The notes: generated by a model not told the origin, from the letters alone. Counted from the stretch's first letter, positions 1 to 7,152 are shown. The stretch is 12,669 nt of DNA from Pseudomonadota bacterium (GCA_023457475.1 JAEWLO010000105.1:1-12669); one strand, 5' to 3'. Program-made: numbers and translations.

Positions 1-859
1 GCGCCGGCACCATGTGGCGGCGACTCGAGTAGTAGAGGTAGAGGCCGGGCACCGTCGGCGACCAGTCGGCCAGGACACGCTTCAGGCGACCGTCGCGCAA
101 TGCCTCGGCGATGTCATCGTCGTTGTAGGCGTAAAAGACGCCGAGCCCCTGTAATGCGGCTGGCACGACGATATCCTGATGGTTCGAGATTACCCGGCCC
201 TCCCCGAAGACCTCCACCGTCCTGCCCTTCTTCGCAAACGACCACCCTGCGATCTTGCCGCTGCCGGGGAAACGCCAATTGATGCAGGCGTGGTGGTCAA
301 GGTCCTCGGGCGTCTTCGGTTCGCCATGCCGCGCGAGATACTCGGGCGAGGCCACGGCCAGCAGCTCGACGTCCGGCGTCAGCCGCACTGCCACCATATC
401 CTTCTGCAGGCGGCCACCCACGCGGATTCCCGCATCGAAGCCTTCGCCGGCGATGTCGCTCAGCGCGTCGTCGATCACGATATCGAGCACGACCTCGGGA
501 TGCGCCTTGGCGAACCGTCCCAGCCGGGGCGCGAGTACCCGCTTGGCCGCCATGCTGAGCGTGTTGATGCGCAGCGTGCCGGTGGCGCGCGCGCTCTTCC
601 CCACTGCCTCCGCCACTGCCTCGTCCATCTCGCGCAGCATCGGGGCCAGGCGCTCGTGCAGCCGACGGCCCAGCTCGGTTGGCGACACGCTGCGTGTGGT
701 CCGGTTCAACAGGCGCACGCCCAGCCGCGATTCCAGCAGGCGGATGGTCTGGCTGAGCGCGGAGCGCGACAGGCCCAGGTGATCGGCAGCGCGGGCGAAG
801 CTGGCCCGGTCCACTACAGCCACGAAGGCCTTCAGTTCCGCGAATTCGGCTCCGCGCAT
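1..859 (-). CDS. LysR-family transcriptional regulator, 3' end cut by window edge
   Basis: I translated 286 codons from the ATG at 857-859 with no stop before the left edge, so only roughly 10-20 C-terminal residues are probably missing. The N-terminus (MRGAEFAELKAFVAVVDRAS) leads into a winged HTH at about residues 8-65, including the typical SRSALSQTIRLLESRLGVRL stretch and NRTTRSVSPTELG. The effector-binding domain has the LysR signatures HACINWRFPGSG and, near the end, GLYLYYSSRRHMVPA. The family binds DNA as a tetramer and responds to a small molecule. This one probably controls the divergent NTF2-like/SDR operon and itself; the effector is unknown. A weak GAGAAA lies upstream of the start. 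The family call is firm and the target is inferred from layout. Confidence 0.93.
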   Translation of the reverse strand, partial: MRGAEFAELKAFVAVVDRASFARAADHLGLSRSALSQTIRLLESRLGVRLLNRTTRSVSPTELGRRLHERLAPMLREMDEAVAEAVGKSARATGTLRINTLSMAAKRVLAPRLGRFAKAHPEVVLDIVIDDALSDIAGEGFDAGIRVGGRLQKDMVAVRLTPDVELLAVASPEYLARHGEPKTPEDLDHHACINWRFPGSGKIAGWSFAKKGRTVEVFGEGRVISNHQDIVVPAALQGLGVFYAYNDDDIAEALRDGRLKRVLADWSPTVPGLYLYYSSRRHMVPA

Positions 860-861
860 TG

Positions 862-877
862 TGTACGTTTCTCTACA
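862..877. promoter_or_regulatory. Candidate LysR operator: TGTA-N8-TACA dyad
   Basis: TGTA at 862-865 and TACA at 874-877 form an inverted repeat just upstream of the regulator start, in the divergent gap. LysR proteins often bind T-N11-A dyads between their own gene and the target operon. This spacing is not the exact canonical one, so it is a candidate only. Binding here would cover the leader of the regulator gene and the -35 region of the plus-strand operon. Confidence 0.3.
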
Positions 878-889
878 TAGCCTGATCCG

Positions 890-918
890 ATAATAGGTGA
901 TTCTCTTACCCGGGTGAA
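890..918 (-). promoter_or_regulatory. Putative sigma70-type promoter of the LysR gene
   Basis: On the minus strand TATTAT (890-895) stands 17 nt from TTCACC (913-918). That is four of six matches to the -35 consensus with ideal spacing. A transcript starting near 883 would have a leader of about 24 nt. The same AT-rich core reads GATAAT (889-894) on the plus strand and could be the -10 of the divergent operon, which lacks a good -35, as is common for LysR-activated promoters. Confidence 0.5.
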
Positions 919-956
919 GCGATCAATCTAGCTCCAGACCCTCCCGGAGCAACATC

Positions 957-1286
957 ATGAAAGAGTTGAACCTACCCGAGCCCATCGCGGCCTACTTCCG
1001 CGCCGACCGCCAGGATGCCCAGGCCGTCGCCCGCTGCTTCAGCAAGGACGGCCTGGTGATGGACGAAGGCCACACCCATTCTGGCCTCGCCGCGATCGAA
1101 GCCTGGAAGACCGACTCGACATCCAGGTATGCCTACACCGCCGAGCCTCATACGGTGGAGACGCGGGGCCGTAGCTACATTGTGACCAGCCAACTTTCGG
1201 GTGACTTCCCCGGCAGCCCGCTGGACCTGCGTTACCGCTTCGTCCTGGAGCACGGAAAGATCGCCTCGCTGGAGATTGCACCATGA
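957..1286 (+). CDS. NTF2/SnoaL-like small protein
   Basis: This is a 109-aa protein with the size and pattern of the SnoaL/NTF2-like cone fold. A helical start (EPIAAYFRADRQDAQAVARCF) is followed by SKDGLVMDEGHTHSGLAAIEAW, which matches the family's usual helix, then strand, then G..AI..W order. Beta strands follow, with a terminal RYRFVLEHGKIASLEI (about residues 92-107). Such proteins are small isomerases, hydratases or stand-alone ligand-binding partners of oxidoreductases. No signal peptide is seen, so it is cytoplasmic. GGAG at about 946-949 lies a good distance before the ATG. The stop overlaps the SDR start as ATGA (1283-1286), so the two are almost certainly translated together. The fold call is good and the substrate is unknown. 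Confidence 0.85.
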   Translation: MKELNLPEPIAAYFRADRQDAQAVARCFSKDGLVMDEGHTHSGLAAIEAWKTDSTSRYAYTAEPHTVETRGRSYIVTSQLSGDFPGSPLDLRYRFVLEHGKIASLEIAP

Positions 1287-2065
1287 GCTTCGACCTCTCT
1301 CTGGCGGGCAAGCGCGTGCTGGTCACCGGTGGCACGCGGGGTGTCGGCGCAGCCGTTGTCGAGCTGCTTTCGTCGCTGCAGTCACGCATCGTGGCAACTG
1401 CATTGTCTGAGCCGAAGAAGCCCATCGTCGGCGTGCACTATGTCGCCGCGAACCTGGCCACGGCCGAGGGCGTCCGCGCAGCGGTCGACGCGGCCCTGCA
1501 CCATCTTGGTGGAATCGACATTCTGGTCAACGTGGTGGGCGGCTCATCGGCACCGGCGGGTGGCTACGCGAAGCTCGACGATGCGGAATGGGCAAAGGCG
1601 CTCGACCTCAACCTGATGTCGGCCGTGCGAATGGATCGCGCCTTGTTGCCTGCGATGCTTGCGCAAGGATCGGGCGTGATCCTGCACGTGACATCGATCC
1701 AGCACGTGCTGCCCCTGCATGACTCAACGATTGCCTACGCAGCAGCGAAGGCGGCGCTGTCCACCTACAGCAAGGCGCTCTCCAAGGAAGTCACGCCACA
1801 AGGCGTGCGCGTGGTCCGTGTGTCGCCCGGCTGGATCGAAACCGATGCATCCATCGATTTCCTCGGCAGGATTGCAGCCAATGCGGGCACGGACTACGAA
1901 GGTGCCAAGCAGCTGGTCATGCAGGGACTGGGCGGCATTCCGCTGGGTCGCCCGGCCCAGCCGTCCGAGGTGGCCGACCTGATCGCGTTCCTGGTCTCGC
2001 CCCGCGCCGCGTCCGTCTCGGGGTCGGAACACACCATCGACGGGGGTGCCGTTCCAACGGCATGA
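1283..2065 (+). CDS. Short-chain dehydrogenase/reductase (SDR) family oxidoreductase
   Basis: This 260-aa protein is the usual length for a classical SDR. The Rossmann cofactor motif TGGTRGVG is at residues 15-22. NVVGG at 83-87 stands where NNAG normally does. The catalytic tetrad appears complete: N110, S138, Y152 and K156 in YAAAK. PG at 182-183 and the C-terminal GSEHTIDGG are also standard. It should catalyse NAD(P)H-dependent reduction or oxidation of a carbonyl/alcohol in the cytoplasm. The residue after the second strand is not a clear Asp or Arg, so NAD versus NADP preference cannot be read off. It is translationally coupled to the NTF2-like gene and divergent from the LysR gene, suggesting a substrate-inducible pair. 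The substrate cannot be inferred. Confidence 0.93.
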   Translation: MSFDLSLAGKRVLVTGGTRGVGAAVVELLSSLQSRIVATALSEPKKPIVGVHYVAANLATAEGVRAAVDAALHHLGGIDILVNVVGGSSAPAGGYAKLDDAEWAKALDLNLMSAVRMDRALLPAMLAQGSGVILHVTSIQHVLPLHDSTIAYAAAKAALSTYSKALSKEVTPQGVRVVRVSPGWIETDASIDFLGRIAANAGTDYEGAKQLVMQGLGGIPLGRPAQPSEVADLIAFLVSPRAASVSGSEHTIDGGAVPTA

Positions 2066-2153
2066 GCGCGGCTTGGGTCGCGCGCCCGATGGACGGCAGG
2101 TTCTGCGGCTTCCCTACAGAGCGGCACTCGTGGACACGTCAGTTCGGTCGGCT

Positions 2154-2435
2154 TCAACCCCTGAAACATCGGCGTCGGATGTGCTCCACGCGACCGGCGG
2201 CCGTGACAAGGGTAGAAATGGTCCATTCAATTGATGGGGCTACGGGAGCTATCAAGAGGATCTCGATGCTCGCCCCCATCCCGCGGCCTTTCCACACCTC
2301 CACCGAGCCGTCGCCGCTCCGGATACTGTGCAGGTCCAGCTCCAGCGCCAGTTCCGTCAGCGCCCGTCTTTCTTGAATGCCATCGAGCGTACTGCACAGT
2401 GAATCAAAGCGGCCATGCCTTACTTCCCCCTGCAT
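2154..2435 (-). CDS. Doubtful small hypothetical protein or gene remnant
   Basis: An ATG-started frame of 93 codons has an in-frame TAA four codons upstream of its ATG. The central part (RALTELALELDL, then SGDGSVEVWKGRGMG) shows a strong G/C third-position bias, as real genes in this window do. The opposite strand gives the Ser/Arg-rich nonsense that is typical behind a true gene. The last 25 residues and the first 20 lose that bias. No family is recognised. It could be a small real gene, the decayed end of a larger one, or chance. Only a weak GAG lies at ribosome-binding distance. Confidence 0.25.
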   Translation of the reverse strand: MQGEVRHGRFDSLCSTLDGIQERRALTELALELDLHSIRSGDGSVEVWKGRGMGASIEILLIAPVAPSIEWTISTLVTAAGRVEHIRRRCFRG

Positions 2436-2505
2436 CGCGTTCTCTTACCTGCTCTCCATCATCGTATCCAGACTACTTCATGACTTATAAAGAGCGCTGG
2501 CGTCA

Positions 2506-2543
2506 GCCTGAATCGCTCAGGCAAACGTCGGACTTTTGACGTT
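2506..2543 (+). other. Two tandem perfect stem-loops upstream of the EAL gene
   Basis: The first hairpin pairs GCCTGA (2506-2511) with TCAGGC (2517-2522) around a 5-nt loop. One base later the second pairs AACGTC (2524-2529) with GACGTT (2538-2543) around an 8-nt T-rich loop. A competing pairing, GCTG at about 2497-2500 with CAGC at 2504-2507, overlaps the first stem. If transcription starts near 2495 these would form in a leader of about 200 nt ahead of the EAL gene. Alternatively they are a terminator-like remnant. No known RNA family is recognised. Confidence 0.4.
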
Positions 2544-2705
2544 GGCGGCGATCAACGAAGTGCAGAAGGCGATCTTCACTTTCCAATCTGTGACACTATC
2601 CGCTGCAGCGTCGTCGGCTTTGGCCAGCAGCCTGGACCATGCAGGTGCCGGCAGAAGGGTTCGAAATGCCTGGCGGGGCCACTCTCTACCCAGGACCACC
2701 TCCAG

Positions 2706-3470
2706 ATGCCACCCCCTGATGCCCGCACCGGATGCGCTCTCTGCCGCAACGCGGAGCCATTGCCGTTCGACTTCAGCTATGCGTTCCAGCCGATCGTGGA
2801 CGTCCATGCGCGTAAGATCTTCGCGCACGAGGCCCTGGTGCGCGGACCGGGAGGTGAATCGGCCCACTCGGTGCTGTCCAAGGTGGCTGCCGAGAACCAG
2901 TATGCATTCGACCAGGCGTGCCGGGAAAAAGCGATCCGCATTGCAGCGTCGCTGAACCTGCAGTCTCACCTCTCGATCAACTTTTTGCCCAATGCGATCT
3001 ATCGCCCCGAAGTGTGTATCCGTTCCACACTCGAGGCTGCGCGCCGGTACGGCTTTCCGGTTGAGCGGATCATCTTTGAAACGGTCGAGGGAGAAAAGAT
3101 TGACGACGGCTTGTGGCTGGCGGAGATCCTGACCGAGTACAGACGTATTGGCTTCAGGACAGCCATTGATGATTTTGGTGCCGGGTTCGCAGGCCTGAAC
3201 CTGCTGGCCGACTTCCAGCCCGATATGATCAAGCTGGATATGGCCCTGGTCAAAGGCGTTGATCGCAGCCGTGCACGGCGCGCGATCATCGCGGGCGTCG
3301 TGGACATCTGCAACCAGCTGTCCATTGATGTTATTGCGGAAGGCATCGAGACGCCCGACGAGGCGCGCTGTCTGTCCGATCTCGGGATCAACCTCATGCA
3401 GGGCTACTGGTTCGCGAGGCCGCAGTTCGAGGCTGTGGGCACCGATGCCGATATCGCATGGGGTTTCTGA
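2706..3470 (+). CDS. EAL-domain cyclic-di-GMP phosphodiesterase, stand-alone
   Basis: This 254-aa protein is almost entirely one EAL domain, which hydrolyses c-di-GMP to pGpG and so tends to favour motility over biofilm. All the metal and catalytic positions I can identify are present: E42 of EAL, N92, E125 of FETVEG, D155 and D156 of DDFGAG, K176, E212 of AEGIET, and Q232 of LMQGYWFARP. It is therefore probably active. No membrane segment, GGDEF, PAS or BLUF domain is attached; the domain itself resembles those of BLUF-EAL proteins. The N-terminal 20 residues carry a CxxC pair (C10, C13), which could be a redox or metal site. AGGA at 2692-2695 supports the chosen ATG. The gene seems transcribed alone. 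Confidence 0.93.
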   Translation: MPPPDARTGCALCRNAEPLPFDFSYAFQPIVDVHARKIFAHEALVRGPGGESAHSVLSKVAAENQYAFDQACREKAIRIAASLNLQSHLSINFLPNAIYRPEVCIRSTLEAARRYGFPVERIIFETVEGEKIDDGLWLAEILTEYRRIGFRTAIDDFGAGFAGLNLLADFQPDMIKLDMALVKGVDRSRARRAIIAGVVDICNQLSIDVIAEGIETPDEARCLSDLGINLMQGYWFARPQFEAVGTDADIAWGF

Positions 3471-3601
3471 TCGTGAGGTGGTCGATACGCATCGTGCATT
3501 CTTGACGCGCTTCCGCTACCCGGCGAGCATCAACCGTCGCCTTTAGCGTCCGGCTGGACATCCACAGCCGCCCTATCCGTCGAAGTTGACTTGGAGACAC
3601 T

Positions 3602-4612
3602 ATGCGCCGCCATGCCCTTCTACCCCTGTCGGTTTTCGCCTTCCTTGCGTCGAGCATCCCAGTGGCCACGGCCGAGCCAAGCAATCGCTCCGAATCGCAG
3701 CACACCGACACCTGGCACAAGGTTGACGCAAAGGGCGAGTCAGCCAAAAGGCACGAGAGCGCTGCAGTCCTGATCGCCGATGATCTCTACGTCTTCGGCG
3801 GCCGCGGTGAGCGCCCGCTGCAGGCGCTGAACCTGAAGACCCAGCGCTGGCGAACCCTGGCTCCGCCGCCGCTGGAGATTCACCATGCCCAGGCAGTCGC
3901 CTACCAGGGCCGCCTCATCGTTATCTCCGGTCTAACCGGCAACTTCCCCGAAGAGCCGTCTCTGGAGCAGGTTCACATCTACGACCCGGCGACCAACGCC
4001 TGGTCAACCGGCCCCGAAATCCCCAAAGAGCGCCGTCGCGGCGCATCCGGGGTGGTCGTCATCGGCGACACGGCGTACATCCTCGGCGGCAACACCCGGG
4101 GCCACAACAGCGGCTATGTGCCATGGGCGGACAGCCTGAACCTGGCCACGGGCACCTGGACGGTGCTGCCTGATGCGCCGCATGCCCGTGACCACTTCCA
4201 CGCGGCGGTTGTCGATGGCCAGATCTACGCCGCCGGTGGCCGGCTGTCTGCAGCGGACGCCGGCGATGCGTTGTCCCGAACGATTGCCCAGGTGGATGTG
4301 TTTGATCCAGCCAAGGCAACATGGTCCACGCTGGATGCCAACATCCCCACCCCTAGAGCTGGCACGGCAGCCGTCCCGTTCAACGGTCAGCTGGTTGTTC
4401 TCGGCGGCGAGAGCAGCCGCCAGGTGCCGGCCCACGCAGAAGTTGAGGCATTCGACCCGCGCAGCAGGAAGTGGACGACGCTGCCGCCGATGCCCCTCGG
4501 CCGGCATGGTGCCCAAGCCGTGGTGAGCGGGAACGCGCTCTGGATCACCGCAGGGAGTGAGAATCGCGGCGGAGGCCCGGAGCTCAATGATGTGCTTCGT
4601 TTGTCACCATGA
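3602..4612 (+). CDS. Exported kelch-repeat beta-propeller protein
   Basis: This is a 336-aa protein. Residues 1-24 form a signal peptide (RRH, then a hydrophobic core, cleavage after VATA), so it is exported, probably to the periplasm. The rest is kelch repeats, each with a strand, a Gly-Gly and a spaced Trp. Gly-Gly or equivalent sites lie near residues 66-67, 110, 162-163, 212-213 and 268-269, with TAGSE near 316-320. The paired Trp residues are W83, W134, W186, W241 and W291. This makes a five- or six-bladed propeller. Such domains act as sugar-related enzymes (for example sialic acid mutarotase NanM) or as binding scaffolds, but no specific active site is evident here. GGAGA at about 3592-3596 precedes the ATG. 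It has no operon partner: the EAL gene ends 131 bp upstream and the next gene is convergent. Confidence 0.88.
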   Translation: MRRHALLPLSVFAFLASSIPVATAEPSNRSESQHTDTWHKVDAKGESAKRHESAAVLIADDLYVFGGRGERPLQALNLKTQRWRTLAPPPLEIHHAQAVAYQGRLIVISGLTGNFPEEPSLEQVHIYDPATNAWSTGPEIPKERRRGASGVVVIGDTAYILGGNTRGHNSGYVPWADSLNLATGTWTVLPDAPHARDHFHAAVVDGQIYAAGGRLSAADAGDALSRTIAQVDVFDPAKATWSTLDANIPTPRAGTAAVPFNGQLVVLGGESSRQVPAHAEVEAFDPRSRKWTTLPPMPLGRHGAQAVVSGNALWITAGSENRGGGPELNDVLRLSP

Positions 4613-4659
4613 CCGGGTCGTGCGGCTGCGTTGCATCAAGAAAATGGAGTCATCAGTTG

Positions 4660-4705
4660 CCTGAACCTGAGGCGGCCGAGCGGTTCGTTTCCGCCAGCCT
4701 TCAGG
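4660..4705. terminator. Possible bidirectional terminator between convergent genes
   Basis: Between the convergent kelch and 770-aa genes an imperfect stem can form. CCTGAA (4660-4665) pairs with TTCAGG (4700-4705), and inside it GGCGG (4671-4675) pairs with CCGCC (4691-4695). The right arm overlaps the stop codon of the minus-strand gene. There is no clean T-tract on either side, so intrinsic termination is uncertain. Confidence 0.25.
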
Positions 4706-7013
4706 GTAATAGCCAGTGCTTTTCCGTTGTCCACCCCTTGAACACCCGCGCACCCTCCGCGCCGGGCGCGTGCTGGGGCAGGCGCCGGCCGGCTGCGGCC
4801 TGGGACAGTCCCTTCATGGCGGGCCCGAAACGCAACCTGAAGGCTTCCGGCTGCTCCTGGAAATGGGCGTAGATGCGCGAGATCGCCGCGTGCTGGCGGG
4901 CTTCGTCAAGCAGGGACAGGTAGAAGATCATCTGCCTCCACGCATACGCGGTGTTCTTGAGCATGATCAGGCGGTCATGCCAGTGCAGGATGCGCATCTG
5001 CTGGCGTTTGCAGATCCACTGGTAGCAACGCAGTGCCATCGCCTCCAGTGAGGGGTCCAGCCGCTCCCGAAGTCCGGCACCGTCGAACAGCACCGCGAGG
5101 TTGTGGGTGGTCAGGATCTGCGCCTGCTCGAGGATCGACCCATTCGTCGCGGGTGACCCCAGTGCGGCCTGCAGGTCTGCGCGGCGGGCGGCCAGGGTCG
5201 ACAGCGCGTCCGAACTCTCGGTAGACCGCTCCCAGAAGCGGCGTCCTGTCTTCTTTTTCGGCTTGTCCGGCAGTGCGGCCAACGCACGGGTGTCGATGTC
5301 GTAATAGTTGGCGTACAGCGTTCCGGCAACAACGCGTGCCGCGTGCCGCGCAGCCACGGTGAACGTGTTGGTGAACTCCCCCATGAAGATGTCGGCCGCA
5401 ATCTCGTCCACGAAGGGCAGCTTCAGCTTGGCTCCCTCGGCCAGGGCACGGAACTCGCTCACCAGTTTGTTGGGGGTGATGGCGTGGGGGAATGCCTCGA
5501 TGGCCACCAGCGCCGCTTCGGTCAGGGCCAGGCGTGCGCTTTCCGTGCTGGCGGCATCAGGTGCACGGTCGCCGTCCACGGCGGCGATCCAGGGCAGCTC
5601 CCGCAGGCGCACCTGGCTTTCGAGATTGAGCAGCAGCAGTGAGCGGCGTCTGCGGAAGGCGCGATACGTTGAGGCATACAGGCGGCGCAGCGTGGGGTCG
5701 GTCAACTCGCTGCTTCGGATCTCGGCGGTCAACGCAGGCAGCAGGCGTGCGATGGTGTCGCCCGAGGTGACGATGCCCGCAGCGACCAGTTCCGCGATGG
5801 TGCCGCGCCGGCAACGTTCCAGGCGCCTGCGGATCGCGGTCGGGAGCGGCTGTCCCGGACCGATGGAATACGTGACCGCCTCACCCTCAGTGATCGGTGC
5901 GGACAGCGCGGAAAAGTCACCAGTGCCCTCGGATTCCGGATACTCCGCCAAACGCTCGGCAACGGCATGACCGATCCGGTGGTGGCCTGCCGAAGCTACA
6001 TCGCGCCGCTGCCGTTGCCGGAATGCAACGTGCTGCGGGGACCCTGGGCTGCCGTGCGCGGTAACGAAATCATCGACAATTCTGCGAATGCGCCCGACCT
6101 GGTTCCCGGTCAGCGTGGCTGCATCATCGCAGCAGATGGCGAGAAGCTGGAGCAGCTCACTCACCCGGTCCTTCCTGGCTGCGATCTTGCCGCGGTACGT
6201 GACGCGAGCGCTGTCGATCTGCGCCAGCAGGGCCGTGGCTGCCGCTTGCCAGCCTTCGGGATACCGGCGGCACGGCCATCCTTCCACATAGGTGTCGAGG
6301 AACAGCGAGATGGCCGTGTCATAAAGCGGCAAGCGGACGTTGACCGCCCTCGCCTGCTCCGCCAACCGGCGTTGCTCCTTGAGGCCCGACAACCGCTTGC
6401 GTACTTCACCCGCGGTGAAGACATTGACCTCGGCCGTAACGGGCGACGCTTCCCCTGTGGGCGCAGGGAAGAACCTCAGCCGGTCGAAGAAGGGCGCGAT
6501 GGCCTCGATGATCGCCTGGGCCTGCTCACCTCGCCCCTGGCTGGCGAGCCACGCCACCATCGGCAGGGCCGCCTCCTCCGGCACATCGATGCGGTACCGG
6601 CCTTGGGCGAGCTGTGCCTGGAGGTGAGCCAGGCCTTCATCGGTAAGGTGCCAAAGATTGAGATCCAGCCGCGCCTGCGCGGGCCGGACGCCTTCCACCC
6701 ACCGGGAGAGTTCGCGCTCGTAGGCGGTCAGCTCACCCCCGGCCAGCAGGCCACCGGTGGCGAAGCCGCCGGTCGCCACCTCCAGCGTGGCCCACGCCGG
6801 GATCTCGTGGAACGGTGTGCGCGAGCCGTACTGCGCGGTTCCCTCCTGGAAATGCTCGAGGATCTGCTGCCAGCGCTCCACCCGGGAATCAGCACGGGCG
6901 CGGGCCTCCGCGTCCGGGTGGTGCTCGCTGCTGATCAGTGCTTTGGCCAGCTGGAACCGGGCGTAGTCAAAGCCCAAGGCGGTAGCAGGGCCGTCGCTTC
7001 GATCTGAAGTCAT
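4701..7013 (-). CDS. Large protein of unknown family (770 aa)
   Basis: I do not recognise this family. The product is predicted to be soluble: no signal peptide and no clear membrane segment. It is mostly alpha-helical and rich in Arg and Ala. A glycine-rich segment ATGGFATGGLLAGG spans residues 80-93. Residues 395-428 (Arg-rich, then GTIAELVAAGIVTSGDTIARLL) look like a possible small helical DNA- or RNA-binding unit. A basic patch FRRRRSLLLLNLESQVRL lies at 453-470 and PKKKTGRR at 585-592. The C-terminal part has dense aromatic and Trp/His residues (CYQWICKRQQMRILHWHDRL, about 663-682; NTAYAWRQMIFYLSLL, 687-702) suggesting a conserved core. The ATG lies 25 nt after the CCA end of a tRNA with no obvious Shine-Dalgarno, so its mRNA may be released by tRNA processing. 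Function is unknown; a nucleic-acid role is only a guess. Confidence 0.85.
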   Translation of the reverse strand: MTSDRSDGPATALGFDYARFQLAKALISSEHHPDAEARARADSRVERWQQILEHFQEGTAQYGSRTPFHEIPAWATLEVATGGFATGGLLAGGELTAYERELSRWVEGVRPAQARLDLNLWHLTDEGLAHLQAQLAQGRYRIDVPEEAALPMVAWLASQGRGEQAQAIIEAIAPFFDRLRFFPAPTGEASPVTAEVNVFTAGEVRKRLSGLKEQRRLAEQARAVNVRLPLYDTAISLFLDTYVEGWPCRRYPEGWQAAATALLAQIDSARVTYRGKIAARKDRVSELLQLLAICCDDAATLTGNQVGRIRRIVDDFVTAHGSPGSPQHVAFRQRQRRDVASAGHHRIGHAVAERLAEYPESEGTGDFSALSAPITEGEAVTYSIGPGQPLPTAIRRRLERCRRGTIAELVAAGIVTSGDTIARLLPALTAEIRSSELTDPTLRRLYASTYRAFRRRRSLLLLNLESQVRLRELPWIAAVDGDRAPDAASTESARLALTEAALVAIEAFPHAITPNKLVSEFRALAEGAKLKLPFVDEIAADIFMGEFTNTFTVAARHAARVVAGTLYANYYDIDTRALAALPDKPKKKTGRRFWERSTESSDALSTLAARRADLQAALGSPATNGSILEQAQILTTHNLAVLFDGAGLRERLDPSLEAMALRCYQWICKRQQMRILHWHDRLIMLKNTAYAWRQMIFYLSLLDEARQHAAISRIYAHFQEQPEAFRLRFGPAMKGLSQAAAGRRLPQHAPGAEGARVFKGWTTEKHWLLP

Positions 7014-7038
7014 CCGTGATGTCGATATCGCGAGGAAA

Positions 7039-7113
7039 TGGGTCCGGAGGCTGGAGTCGAACCAGCGCCCTCCCGGTTAAGAGCCGAGGGTTCTGCCACT
7101 GAACTACTCCGGA
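7039..7113 (-). tRNA. tRNA-Lys (anticodon CUU), CCA encoded, discriminator C73
   Basis: Read on the minus strand it folds into a full cloverleaf. The acceptor is TCCGGAG/CTCCGGA (7 bp). The D-arm is GTTC/GAAC with a loop containing GG. The anticodon stem is CTCGG/CCGGG with one G-T pair and loop CTCTTAA, giving anticodon CTT at positions 34-36. The variable loop is 5 nt. The T-arm is GCTGG/CCAGC with loop TTCGACT. CCA is encoded at 7041-7039. The anticodon reads AAG (Lys). Position 73 is C, whereas bacterial lysine tRNAs normally have A73, so charging by the ordinary LysRS is open to question. It sits between the LRR gene and the 770-aa gene on the same strand. Confidence 0.88.
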
Positions 7114-7123
7114 GCATGCTGAG

Positions 7124-7152
7124 AATTTCGCATGGTGCGGGCGTGGGTGCAA
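7124..7152 (-). promoter_or_regulatory. Candidate promoter of the tRNA
   Basis: On the minus strand TTGCAC (7147-7152) is followed after 17 nt by GAAATT (7124-7129). Transcription would begin about 10 nt before the mature tRNA 5' end. The -35 match is good and the -10 is weak. If real, the tRNA and the downstream 770-aa gene could share this promoter and be independent of the LRR gene. Confidence 0.35.

Larger units (their letters stand above)
2066..2705. other. Long non-coding gap with one doubtful small ORF and paired hairpins
   Basis: These 640 bp between the SDR and EAL genes hold no convincing gene. A GC-only short hairpin (GCGCG at 2066-2070 with CGCGC at 2079-2083) sits immediately after the SDR stop but has no T-tract. 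A minus-strand ORF at 2154-2435 is listed separately as doubtful. Around 2485-2491 there is an AT-rich TTATAA element that could be the -10 of a promoter reading towards the EAL gene, with no good -35. Two adjacent hairpins follow at 2506-2543. The frame upstream of the EAL start stays open for a long way but has no codon pattern or start to support an extension. Confidence 0.5.

Noticed and set aside
179..880. Plus-strand open frame of 233 codons
   Set aside because: It lies antisense to the LysR gene, whose minus-strand translation matches the family from end to end.
2516..2560. GGCAAAC followed by hairpins, suggesting a c-di-GMP (GEMM) riboswitch before the EAL gene
   Set aside because: Only the short GGCAAAC string resembles the consensus. 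The GAAA tetraloop, its receptor and the second conserved helix are missing.
2517..2969. Minus-strand frame of 150 codons overlapping the EAL start
   Set aside because: Half of it is antisense to the EAL domain, and the remaining part has no recognisable family or start signal.
5967..7007. Plus-strand open frame of 346 codons
   Set aside because: It is antisense to the 770-aa gene, which spans a much longer frame with coherent helical composition; long antisense frames are common at this GC content.
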